A stretch of 5,437 nucleotides of DNA, taken from assembly GCA_029560815.1 (NCBI GenBank), contig JAKQKF010000133.1, forward strand, positions 1 through 5,437. The letters run 5' to 3'. The position numbers and the translations under genes were made by a program. Every line of letters starts with the position of its first letter. The stretch's first letter is position 1. This document shows positions 1-5,437 of the stretch, piece after piece. The notes below the pieces were generated by a model. That model was not told the DNA's origin. It ran no database searches and saw only the letters and a list, made by a program, of their open reading frames with translations. Origin of the DNA: a bacterium (GTDB lineage: Bacteria > KSB1 > UBA2214).

Positions 1-1
1 G

Positions 2-274
2 GTCAAGACCCCGGCCGGCACTGCGGTCCCGGGCAATGTTCTGACCAACGACTCCGATCCCGACGGCGATCCCCTGGCGGTGACTCCCACACCGGTGGTG
101 CCGCCCGCCCACGGCGAGCTGGTCCTCAATCCCGACGGCACATTCACCTACACCCCAGCCCCGGGCTATGCCGGCGTCGATTCCTTTGTCTATCAGGTCT
201 GCGACACCGAGGTGCCGCCCCTCTGCGATCAGGCCGCGGTGGTGATCACTGTCGATGAGCCGCTGCCGCCGCCC
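2..274 (+). repeat. Ig/cadherin-like repeat unit, copy 1 (5' end cut by window)
   Basis: This is the first visible copy of a 303-bp (101-residue) in-frame tandem unit; the window removes its first 9 or so codons. Over 1-229 it differs from copy 2 (304-532) at about 20 positions counted by eye, or about 91% identity. From 89 to 229 the two copies encode the same 47 residues, with 8 differences that are all synonymous. More copies upstream are likely but cannot be seen. Confidence 0.9.
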
Positions 275-1174
275 AACCAGGCGCCGGTGGCCGCCGATGA
301 CTCGGTCAAGACCCCGGCCGGCACCGCGATCTCAGGCAATGTTCTGACCAACGATACCGATCCCGACGGCGACCCGCTGGTGGTGACCACTACGCCGGTG
401 GTGCCGCCCGCCCACGGCGAGCTGGTTCTCAATCCCGACGGCACCTTTACCTACACCCCCGCCCCGGGCTATGCCGGCGTCGACTCCTTTGTCTACCAGG
501 TCTGCGACACCGAGGTGCCGCCCCTCTGCGACGAAGCCACAGTATACATCACCATTGAATCGCCTCCGGTCCCCATGCCCTATATCGAGGCGGTCCCGAC
601 CCTGGTCACCGTGGGCAATCCCGTTCAGGTCCAGGTCTCGGTCGACAACCCGGTGGCCGCATGGGACCTTTGGGTCTACCTGGCCGACGGCCAGATCGAC
701 AGCAGCTACGGCGACGCATTCGTGCAAAAGACAGTTCTTGTTCCCGATAAATGGTACCAGATCGATCCTGATTACAAACCATTACACCTGACGACCACTG
801 GCAAGCAGGAGATCATCAAATTCGAGATTCGCATCCTGGATGAGTACGGCAACAGCGCCAAGGCCGAGACCGGGGTGATGATTCACGAGGCCAATGATTT
901 GTCGCTGGATCGCAATACCTATGAGCCCGACGTTCAGGACCCCCTGCAGATCAAGTTCAGGCTGAATTCCAGCCGTACGGCCCGGCTCGATCTCTACGAC
1001 ATCGCCGGCCGCCACATCTCGATGCTGACTGAGGAGGTCTTTCCCTCCGGATGGACCACCTATTACTGGAATGGCCTCACCAACGATGGCGTCAAAGTCG
1101 GCAGCGGTGTCTATATTGTGACCCTGCTCTCGGATGACTACAAGGACTGGAAAAAATTCATGATTGTGAGATAA
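2..1174 (+). CDS. 3' part of a secreted Ig-repeat surface protein with FlgD-Ig/type IX-like C-terminal domain
   Basis: The reading frame is open from the left edge, so the gene begins upstream; 390 codons are visible. A GTG at 80 lies inside a repeat and is not the start. Residues 1-91 and 92-186 are Big_9/cadherin-like Ig repeats with the typical APVAADD opening, a DPDGDPL calcium-type acidic loop and a DGTFTYTPAPGYAGVDSF core. Each repeat also has a cysteine pair in VCDTEVPPLCD. Residues about 193-296 look like a further Ig-like spacer. Residues about 297-390 match a FlgD-Ig-like fold: LDLYDIAGR, then WNGLTNDGVKVGSGVYIV, then a basic end KKFMIVR. In FCB bacteria such ends often serve as type IX secretion signals and surface sorting tags. 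The likely role is an exported adhesin or surface-layer component; its ligand is unknown. It lies 2 bp upstream of an outer-membrane barrel gene, so the two are probably one operon. Confidence 0.85.
   Translation, partial: VKTPAGTAVPGNVLTNDSDPDGDPLAVTPTPVVPPAHGELVLNPDGTFTYTPAPGYAGVDSFVYQVCDTEVPPLCDQAAVVITVDEPLPPPNQAPVAADDSVKTPAGTAISGNVLTNDTDPDGDPLVVTTTPVVPPAHGELVLNPDGTFTYTPAPGYAGVDSFVYQVCDTEVPPLCDEATVYITIESPPVPMPYIEAVPTLVTVGNPVQVQVSVDNPVAAWDLWVYLADGQIDSSYGDAFVQKTVLVPDKWYQIDPDYKPLHLTTTGKQEIIKFEIRILDEYGNSAKAETGVMIHEANDLSLDRNTYEPDVQDPLQIKFRLNSSRTARLDLYDIAGRHISMLTEEVFPSGWTTYYWNGLTNDGVKVGSGVYIVTLLSDDYKDWKKFMIVR
275..559 (+). repeat. Ig/cadherin-like repeat unit, copy 2 (complete, last in array)
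   Basis: This copy starts at the codons for NQAPVAADDS and runs to the last beta strand, VYITIE. Similarity to copy 1 stops soon after the LCD codons ending at 532; the following linker SPPVPMPYIEA is not repeat sequence, so this is the final unit of the array. The acidic DTDPDGDP loop suggests calcium binding. The cysteines of VCDTEVPPLC are 8 residues apart and could form a disulfide within each repeat. Confidence 0.9.
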
Positions 1175-1176
1175 GC

Positions 1177-4152
1177 ATGACTATCGGAATTCATATAATG
1201 CTCAGGAAAATCCCTCCTCTCTGTCGTGCGCTGGCGGTGTCGCTGCTGTTCTATCTATGCGCCGCGGGGGCGGCGACAGGCCAGGTGCGCTCAGGCGCTG
1301 CTTTTCTGAAGATGCTGCCCGGTACCCGGTTGCAGTCCATGGGCGGCAGTTTCACCGGAGTGCTCGATGAGATGCATGCCCCCTATGCCAATCCCGGCAC
1401 CGGCGGGCTGCTGCGGCAGTGGTACTGGTCGGCTTCCTACACCAAGTGGTTCGCCGGGGTCTATAACGCCTCTTTCCTCTACGGACAACGCGTACCGACG
1501 CCCTGGAGCCGGAACACTCACCTCAATCTGGGGCTGGTCTATCAGGGGGTGCCCGAATTCGACAGCTCAGACCGCTATGTGGCTGCCGAATCAGCTCATG
1601 ATTTTCTGGTCTCGGCTAACCTTGGCCAGCCCATCTCGTTGATAACTCAGAACCTATCGGCAGGTACGACCTTCAAATACTACCAGAGCAAGCTTGGAAA
1701 CTATAATGCCAATGCCTTCATTTACGATGTCGGCATGATGTACCGCACCCCCCGTTTCAATTTTATCGGGGGCAGCTCCAGTCCGCTGCGTTATGGCATT
1801 CTCGCCGGCGGCGTTTCGGTGACCAATCTCGGCAGCGACATCCAGTATCTTTCGGTGGGCACGCCTCTGCCGCACGCCCTGCGCGCCGGTCTCTCCTTCA
1901 ATACCGGCACCCATAACGGATTGCAGCTGCAGCTCTCGGCCGACTATCAGAAACGTCGCGATGAGGGCGAGAATTACGCCTTCGGCGCGGAGGTGGCCTG
2001 GGCCCAGCGCTTTGCGATCCAGGGCGGCTACGACACCAACATGGATCTGATGAACCAGATCACCTTCGGTCTCTCGGTGCGGCTCGATGACCAGAATACG
2101 CCGGTCAAGTCGGTCCTGCCGGGCGAAAACAACGCCCTGCGGGTCGATCTGGCCTCGATCGATGAGAAGGATTTCTTTTCCAACACCTATCGCGGCACAG
2201 TAAGCCATATCCCGATCGGACCGGAGAGCTTTACTTTCGAAGCCCCAGCGATGGATGCCTGGATCGATACCGGCACAGTCGCGCTGAAATGGCGCCAGAG
2301 CCGCGAACCGGATCTTTTTGATGAACTCCGCTATGCCGTCGTGGTCGACCAGGACAGCACCCGGATCGCCCGATTCATGCGGAACCTGGATGCGGATCTG
2401 CCCATGCTGCAGGCCAACAAGGGCACCTTTCTCCGCTCCGAATTCGATTACACCTCCACGGCCCTGACCATGCCTCTCCTGCACGGGGGTGATTATTACT
2501 GGTCCGTCATCGCCTACGATCTCGACTGGCACATGCGTCCGGCCAGTCTCAAAGGCCGTACCATCGCCCACTTTCACATCCCCATCACCGATGTGGCGGT
2601 TGAATCGATCACCTTTGACTATTCTCCCTGGCTGACCGTGGACGATTACCACGGCATGCTCCGGATCAAGGTCGTCAACAAGGGGGAGAGGCTCATCCAG
2701 CAAACTGTGCTCAGCCTCACCGATTCGCTCGAGACCACCTATGCGGGCCTGAGCCAGTCGGAGCCCGGCGCGACCCAGGTCCTGAAGCGCATCAGTCTCA
2801 ATCAGTTCAAGCCCGGTGAGGAACGTATTTTCGAACTGGAGTGGCGCACTCCCGATCTGGGACGCCACTGTCTGACCGCGATCGTCGACGAGGAGCACAA
2901 GATCCGCGAGGATGACGAGATCAATAACCGCTTCGCCGCGCGCTTTTTCACCATTCCCAAGGGCTCCATCGCCGCCAAAGATACGGTCAACGCGGTCAAT
3001 TTCGCCACCCGGACCTATGATCTGCCGATCATCACCGAAATCTGCTTCGACTCTTCGAGCGCGAAGGTCAAGTACGAGTACCTGCACACGCAGGTGATCG
3101 GGCCGATTCTGGATACCCTCTCGACGCGGCTGCAGAGCGATCTCTCGCTGCACATCACGCTGCAGGGTTTCGCCGATCCCAATTCGGGCGAAAACGACGT
3201 CCGCCTTGCCGACCTCCGCAGCGAAGCAGTGCGGGACTCGATGCTCCTGCGCGGTGTGCAGCCTGCGCAGATCACCATCGTGCCCGGAGAACTGCTACCC
3301 AAACGCTACATTCCGAGCAAGGCTGAGGATGCCCGCTGGGTCTTTCAGGAACGGCGCTTTGTCCGGATCACAGCCGAGGACCGCGACCAGAGCGTGCTCT
3401 TCCAGCCCATCCCCTTCCGGGATACGGAACACCTGCCGCTGCCGGTCAACTATCTGGCGATCATCCGCGGCTATGTGCCCATCTCCGCCTCCGCTCTCGT
3501 GCTGAGCAACTCGACGGTGGCTGACACCCTCGATGTGCAGGAGTTCTTCCAGCGCGGCGATCTGAAGGGGAGTCTGGAATGGAAGATCCTCGACGAAAAA
3601 TACCCAGATATCCAGGTCTGGCTGGAAAAGCCGAGTGATTACATCATCACGCTGCAGGATTCCCTCGGCAGGGAATTCAAGTCCCGGCCGAGATCGGTCT
3701 ATCTCGCCAAAAAGACCTATATCCAGGAGCATACGATCGCCTTTCCGCTCAAGTTCGACCGGACTGATCCGCTCTACAATTTCTACTGGGCCAATATCTT
3801 CCGGTTCATCCGCAACATCATCACGGAGCCGACTTACCGCTTCCGCTTTTTCGGCCACGCCTGTGCGATCGGCGCGGAAGCTTATAACCTGCGGCTTTCG
3901 GACGAACGCGCCAAAGCTTTCCACAAAGGCTTCCTGGACTATACCTTCAGGAACTACCCGGAGCTCTATGATCGCGTGAAGCGGCAGACTGACAGGCCGC
4001 AGGGATTCGGGGAGACCCGGCCGGCCAGCATCATGCGCAGTACCGGCGAGATCACCCTGATCGGCGACAACAGCACCCCGACCGGGCGCAAGCTCAATCG
4101 CCGCATCGAAATCAACTTTTTCAGCACCGAAAACGTGCTCAAGAAACAGTAG
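1177..4152 (+). CDS. Outer-membrane fusion protein: PorV-like barrel, FN3-like, CARDB and two OmpA-like domains
   Basis: This is a 991-residue envelope protein. ATG 1177 follows the upstream stop by 2 bp. ATG 1198 (residue 8) would give a more ordinary signal peptide: an RK pair, a hydrophobic stretch at 18-33 and likely signal peptidase I cleavage after ATG35; either start is possible. Residues 37-310 resemble the PorV/PorQ/UPF0164 barrel family, with GTRLQSMGGSFTGV and then YANPGTGGLL standing for the usual R-x-x-x-MGGA and NPA-GL motifs, followed by amphipathic beta strands. Residues about 345-468 look FN3-like, with the YYWSVIAYD strand. Residues 471-593 are a CARDB domain ending in the hallmark IREDDEINN. 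Residues about 616-735 are OmpA-like (GFAD at 664-667, R681). Residues about 852-983 are a second OmpA-like domain (GHACAIG at 893-899, R911, NRRIEI at 974-979). The likely place is the outer membrane, with the OmpA parts holding peptidoglycan. The inferred role is export or anchoring of the upstream repeat protein. The domain boundaries are approximate. Confidence 0.85.
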   Translation: MTIGIHIMLRKIPPLCRALAVSLLFYLCAAGAATGQVRSGAAFLKMLPGTRLQSMGGSFTGVLDEMHAPYANPGTGGLLRQWYWSASYTKWFAGVYNASFLYGQRVPTPWSRNTHLNLGLVYQGVPEFDSSDRYVAAESAHDFLVSANLGQPISLITQNLSAGTTFKYYQSKLGNYNANAFIYDVGMMYRTPRFNFIGGSSSPLRYGILAGGVSVTNLGSDIQYLSVGTPLPHALRAGLSFNTGTHNGLQLQLSADYQKRRDEGENYAFGAEVAWAQRFAIQGGYDTNMDLMNQITFGLSVRLDDQNTPVKSVLPGENNALRVDLASIDEKDFFSNTYRGTVSHIPIGPESFTFEAPAMDAWIDTGTVALKWRQSREPDLFDELRYAVVVDQDSTRIARFMRNLDADLPMLQANKGTFLRSEFDYTSTALTMPLLHGGDYYWSVIAYDLDWHMRPASLKGRTIAHFHIPITDVAVESITFDYSPWLTVDDYHGMLRIKVVNKGERLIQQTVLSLTDSLETTYAGLSQSEPGATQVLKRISLNQFKPGEERIFELEWRTPDLGRHCLTAIVDEEHKIREDDEINNRFAARFFTIPKGSIAAKDTVNAVNFATRTYDLPIITEICFDSSSAKVKYEYLHTQVIGPILDTLSTRLQSDLSLHITLQGFADPNSGENDVRLADLRSEAVRDSMLLRGVQPAQITIVPGELLPKRYIPSKAEDARWVFQERRFVRITAEDRDQSVLFQPIPFRDTEHLPLPVNYLAIIRGYVPISASALVLSNSTVADTLDVQEFFQRGDLKGSLEWKILDEKYPDIQVWLEKPSDYIITLQDSLGREFKSRPRSVYLAKKTYIQEHTIAFPLKFDRTDPLYNFYWANIFRFIRNIITEPTYRFRFFGHACAIGAEAYNLRLSDERAKAFHKGFLDYTFRNYPELYDRVKRQTDRPQGFGETRPASIMRSTGEITLIGDNSTPTGRKLNRRIEINFFSTENVLKKQ

Positions 4153-4154
4153 CG

Positions 4155-4194
4155 GACAAAAGGCGTCGTCAAGACGCCTTTTGTCTATCTTTTA
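4155..4194 (+). terminator. Rho-independent terminator after the barrel/OmpA gene
   Basis: The hairpin starts 2 bp after the stop codon. A perfect 13-bp stem (4155-4167 with 4173-4185, GACAAAAGGCGTC) closes a 5-nt loop (GTCAA) and is followed by the T-rich TATCTTTTA. The stem itself has an A-run on the 5' side and a T-run on the 3' side, so part of the U-tract can pair and the hairpin could also stop transcription from the other strand. It marks the end of the adhesin/barrel operon. Confidence 0.9.
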
Positions 4195-4268
4195 CCGCCC
4201 GCGTCAGATGTCAATCTACCCGGAAGCCTCTTTTTACCTCCGAATGCAGTGCTTTCCCCGTTTCGCCG

Positions 4269-4289
4269 GAGAAAGTTCTTGACTTTCTC
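4269..4289. repeat. Perfect 8-bp inverted repeat over the tRNA promoter -35 region
   Basis: GAGAAAGT (4269-4276) and ACTTTCTC (4282-4289) are exact reverse complements around the 5-nt spacer TCTTG. The dyad covers the putative -35 hexamer TTGACT (4279-4284). No T-run follows it on either strand, so it is not a terminator. It could be an operator, or chance; nothing in the window names a regulator. Confidence 0.5.
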
Positions 4290-4307
4290 GTAAAAAAGTG
4301 TAACTTG
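4279..4307 (+). promoter_or_regulatory. Putative promoter of the initiator tRNA gene
   Basis: TTGACT (4279-4284) is followed by a 16-bp spacer with an A-run and then TAACTT (4301-4306), 11 bp before the first tRNA base. Read instead by the Bacteroidetes pattern (TTG, about 19-21 bp, TAnnTTTG), TTG 4279-4281 and TAACTTG 4301-4307 are 19 bp apart, a near but incomplete match. Either reading places the transcript start within a few bases of the mature 5' end. The upstream terminator at 4155-4194 makes an independent promoter necessary. Confidence 0.6.
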
Positions 4308-4317
4308 TATATGCTAT

Positions 4318-4391
<74 letters not shown>

Positions 4392-4397
4392 CTTCTG

Positions 4398-4436
4398 AAA
4401 GCCGGTCAGCATCTCTGCTGACCGGCTTTTTCTGTT
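4398..4436 (+). terminator. Rho-independent terminator of the tRNA-fMet unit
   Basis: A perfect 13-bp stem (AAAGCCGGTCAGC at 4398-4410 with 4417-4429) closes a 6-nt loop, ATCTCT. It is followed by more T residues (4430-4431) and CTGTTT. It begins 6 nt after the discriminator base, so the tRNA is made as a very short single-gene transcript bounded by terminators on both sides. Confidence 0.92.
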
Positions 4437-4482
4437 TCAGGCCGCTGGCACCGCACCATTAGCCAGCCCGATGCGAAGAAAT

Positions 4483-4516
4483 TTGCTTGTTCCTGACGCA
4501 CCGATTTAGTATCTTG
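4483..4516 (+). promoter_or_regulatory. Putative promoter of the mutarotase/glycosyltransferase unit
   Basis: TTGCTT (4483-4488), an 18-bp spacer and TAGTAT (4507-4512) make a sigma-70-like promoter 56 bp before the start codon of the next gene. An alternative reading is TTG (4487-4489), 20 bp and TATCTTG (4510-4516), the same pattern as at the tRNA gene. The rest of the gap from 4432 to 4568 shows no gene or hairpin that I can support. Confidence 0.45.
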
Positions 4517-4568
4517 CTACATCCTCAATCCCCTTTCACCCAGGTGATGATCCGGAATCGAGAAGAGC

Positions 4569-5138
4569 ATGAAACAAAAGAGCTTCGCCAGCATTATCGG
4601 CCTCAAGCCGGAATACCGGGAACGCTACATCGTGCTTCACCGCCACACCTTCCCCGAGGTTCTGCAGCGCATCCACGCTTCCCATATCAGCGATTACACC
4701 ATCTTCCTCAGGCAAGAGCTCCTTTTCAGTCATATGGTCTATGAAGGGGATGACTATGCCGCGGACATGGCCGACATGGCGGCTGATCCGGCCACGCGGG
4801 AGTGGTGGCAGCTCACCGATCCCATGCAGCAGCCCCTGCCGGAGCGCCGCGAGGGCGCGAAGGAGCTGGCGGAGGTCGCGGATGAGTGCTGGCAGGCCAT
4901 CCTCGCCCGCGACCTGGCCGCCTTCGGCGCCGCTGTACGCCGCTCTTTCGAGGCCCAGATCGCCATGTTCCCCAACATGGTCGATGAAGCGGTGCGCGCC
5001 ACCATCATGCAGTATCGCGACCAGGCCATCGGCTGGAAGCTCTCCGGCGCCGGCGGGGGCGGCTATCTGACCATGGTCGCCCGTCAGCCCATCGCGGGCG
5101 CCATGCAGATCAAGATCAGAAGGAAGAACACCCTCTGA
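4569..5138 (+). CDS. RhaM-type sugar mutarotase fused to a GHMP-kinase C-terminal domain
   Basis: The protein has 189 residues in two parts. Residues 1-103 match L-rhamnose mutarotase (RhaM/YiiL, usually about 104 residues), which interconverts the alpha and beta anomers of a deoxy-sugar. Y20, H24 and Y43 fall at the positions of E. coli Y18, H22 (the catalytic acid/base) and Y41, and the W79-W80 pair is kept. Residues about 104-189 match a GHMP-kinase C-terminal domain: ARDLAAFG, then AQIAMFPNMV, then GWKLSGAGGGGYL at 155-167, the family's third motif. The GHMP N-terminal half with its ATP-binding GLGSS-type motif is absent, so this chain should not phosphorylate sugar alone. Mutarotase activity is plausible; the exact sugar (rhamnose, fucose or another) is not shown. 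AGAAG at 4561-4565 is a weak ribosome site for ATG 4569. It is probably co-transcribed with the next gene, whose start overlaps its stop. It may be a deletion fusion of two neighbouring genes. Confidence 0.85.
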   Translation: MKQKSFASIIGLKPEYRERYIVLHRHTFPEVLQRIHASHISDYTIFLRQELLFSHMVYEGDDYAADMADMAADPATREWWQLTDPMQQPLPERREGAKELAEVADECWQAILARDLAAFGAAVRRSFEAQIAMFPNMVDEAVRATIMQYRDQAIGWKLSGAGGGGYLTMVARQPIAGAMQIKIRRKNTL

Positions 5139-5437
5139 TGGTGCGTGCGTTAAAGTCCGACCTTTCCCTGGGGCTGATCCTCATGGCCTGGATCGCCCTC
5201 AGCCTCCCTCTCCTCCTCCTTGGTTATGGCAGTGATTATGACGCCTGGCGCACCGCCATGACCGCGGAGAAACTCTGGAGCAGCGGAGTCTATACCCCCT
5301 CCCGCTCGCTCGGATTCCCGCTCTACGAGCTGCTGATCACCCCCCTGGTCATGCTCGGCGGCTGGACGCTCAGCAACCTCCTTTCCCTTATCGCCGGTTT
5401 GTTCATTTTTCTGGCCCTGCGCCGCCTCGCCCGCGCC
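5138..5437 (+). CDS. N-terminal part of an integral membrane protein, probably GT-C type glycosyltransferase
   Basis: ATG 5138 shares its A with the TGA of the preceding gene (TGATG), and the frame stays open for 100 codons to the window end, so only the N-terminus is seen. AGAAGGA at 5118-5124 is a ribosome site, but 13 nt from the ATG is long, so restart after termination is likely. A hydrophobic segment covers residues about 9-25 (LSLGLILMAWIALSLPL), followed by an extracytoplasmic-looking loop with GSDYDAWRTA and GVYTPSRSLGFPLYELL. Hydrophobic segments then follow at about 68-95 and a basic end RRLARA. A first membrane span followed by an acidic loop is the opening layout of GT-C enzymes (ArnT/PMT-like), which use lipid-linked sugars. 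The family is inferred from this layout only; a polymer flippase or unknown membrane protein is possible. Confidence 0.7.
   Translation, partial: MVRALKSDLSLGLILMAWIALSLPLLLLGYGSDYDAWRTAMTAEKLWSSGVYTPSRSLGFPLYELLITPLVMLGGWTLSNLLSLIAGLFIFLALRRLARA

Noticed and set aside
1..559. Tandem repeat as CRISPR or mobile element
   Set aside because: The period is 303 bp, in frame, and the repeat encodes a known type of Ig fold. There are no spacers, terminal inverted repeats or transposase.
332..727. 131-codon open frame on the minus strand over the repeat region
   Set aside because: It is opposite the conserved Ig repeat and spacer coding sequence. Its length follows from the GC-rich codon pattern of the sense gene.
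1177..1290. Lipoprotein signal in the barrel/OmpA protein
   Set aside because: The cysteine at residue 28 is preceded by FYL, which lacks the small residue needed just before a lipobox cysteine. An ordinary signal peptidase I site (ATG then Q36) fits better.
1654..3153. 499-codon open frame on the minus strand
   Set aside because: It lies wholly inside the barrel/CARDB/OmpA gene, whose domains are recognisable. Its translation is rich in D, R, G and H with no recognisable motif, as expected for the antisense of a GC-rich gene.
3295..3924. 209-codon open frame on the minus strand
   Set aside because: It is an antisense shadow of the linker and second OmpA region of the same gene. It has no recognisable domain and no separate promoter or ribosome site that I could see.
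4487..4744. 85-codon frame on the + strand overlapping the start of the mutarotase gene
   Set aside because: It begins inside the promoter region, runs out of frame into the RhaM domain, and encodes a low-complexity R/P/H-rich peptide. The overlapping 4569 frame has clear homology features.

Overview
The window is about 60% GC and reads left to right: every supported gene is on the + strand. It looks like chromosome from a Gram-negative (diderm) bacterium of the Bacteroidetes/Chlorobi/Calditrichota/KSB1 kind (FCB superphylum). The reasons are a secreted repeat protein ending in a FlgD-Ig/type IX-like C-terminal domain, a PorV/PorQ-type outer-membrane barrel, and CARDB and OmpA-like domains. 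No marker allows a firmer placement.

Region 1 (1-1174) is the 3' end of a large surface protein. It has one partial and one complete bacterial Ig/cadherin-like repeat with a 303-bp period, then a spacer Ig-like domain and a FlgD-Ig-like C-terminal domain. Two bases after its stop, region 2 (1177-4152) encodes a 991-residue envelope protein that appears to join, in order, a PorV-like beta-barrel, an FN3-like domain, a CARDB domain and two OmpA-like peptidoglycan-binding domains. A perfect 13-bp hairpin terminator closes this pair. The adjacency suggests that the second protein exports or anchors the first. This resembles the SprB/SprF or CTD-substrate/PorV logic of type IX secretion, but here the barrel and the peptidoglycan anchor are in one chain.

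Region 3 (4186-4431) is a single-gene unit: an initiator tRNA-Met (CAT) with its own promoter and a second perfect 13-bp terminator. The tRNA has an unusual C1-U72 mismatch, and a perfect 8-bp inverted repeat covers its -35 region.

Region 4 (4432-5437) starts a new transcription unit. A 189-residue protein joins an intact RhaM-type sugar mutarotase to an isolated GHMP-kinase C-terminal domain; the kinase N-terminal ATP-binding part is absent. Its stop overlaps the start (TGATG) of a membrane protein that runs off the window and resembles the beginning of a GT-C type glycosyltransferase. This suggests sugar activation or glycan assembly.

The two best leads are the PorV-FN3-CARDB-OmpA-OmpA fusion paired with a repeat adhesin, and the mutarotase/truncated-kinase fusion. 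All family assignments are from reading the protein sequences by eye; no search was run.
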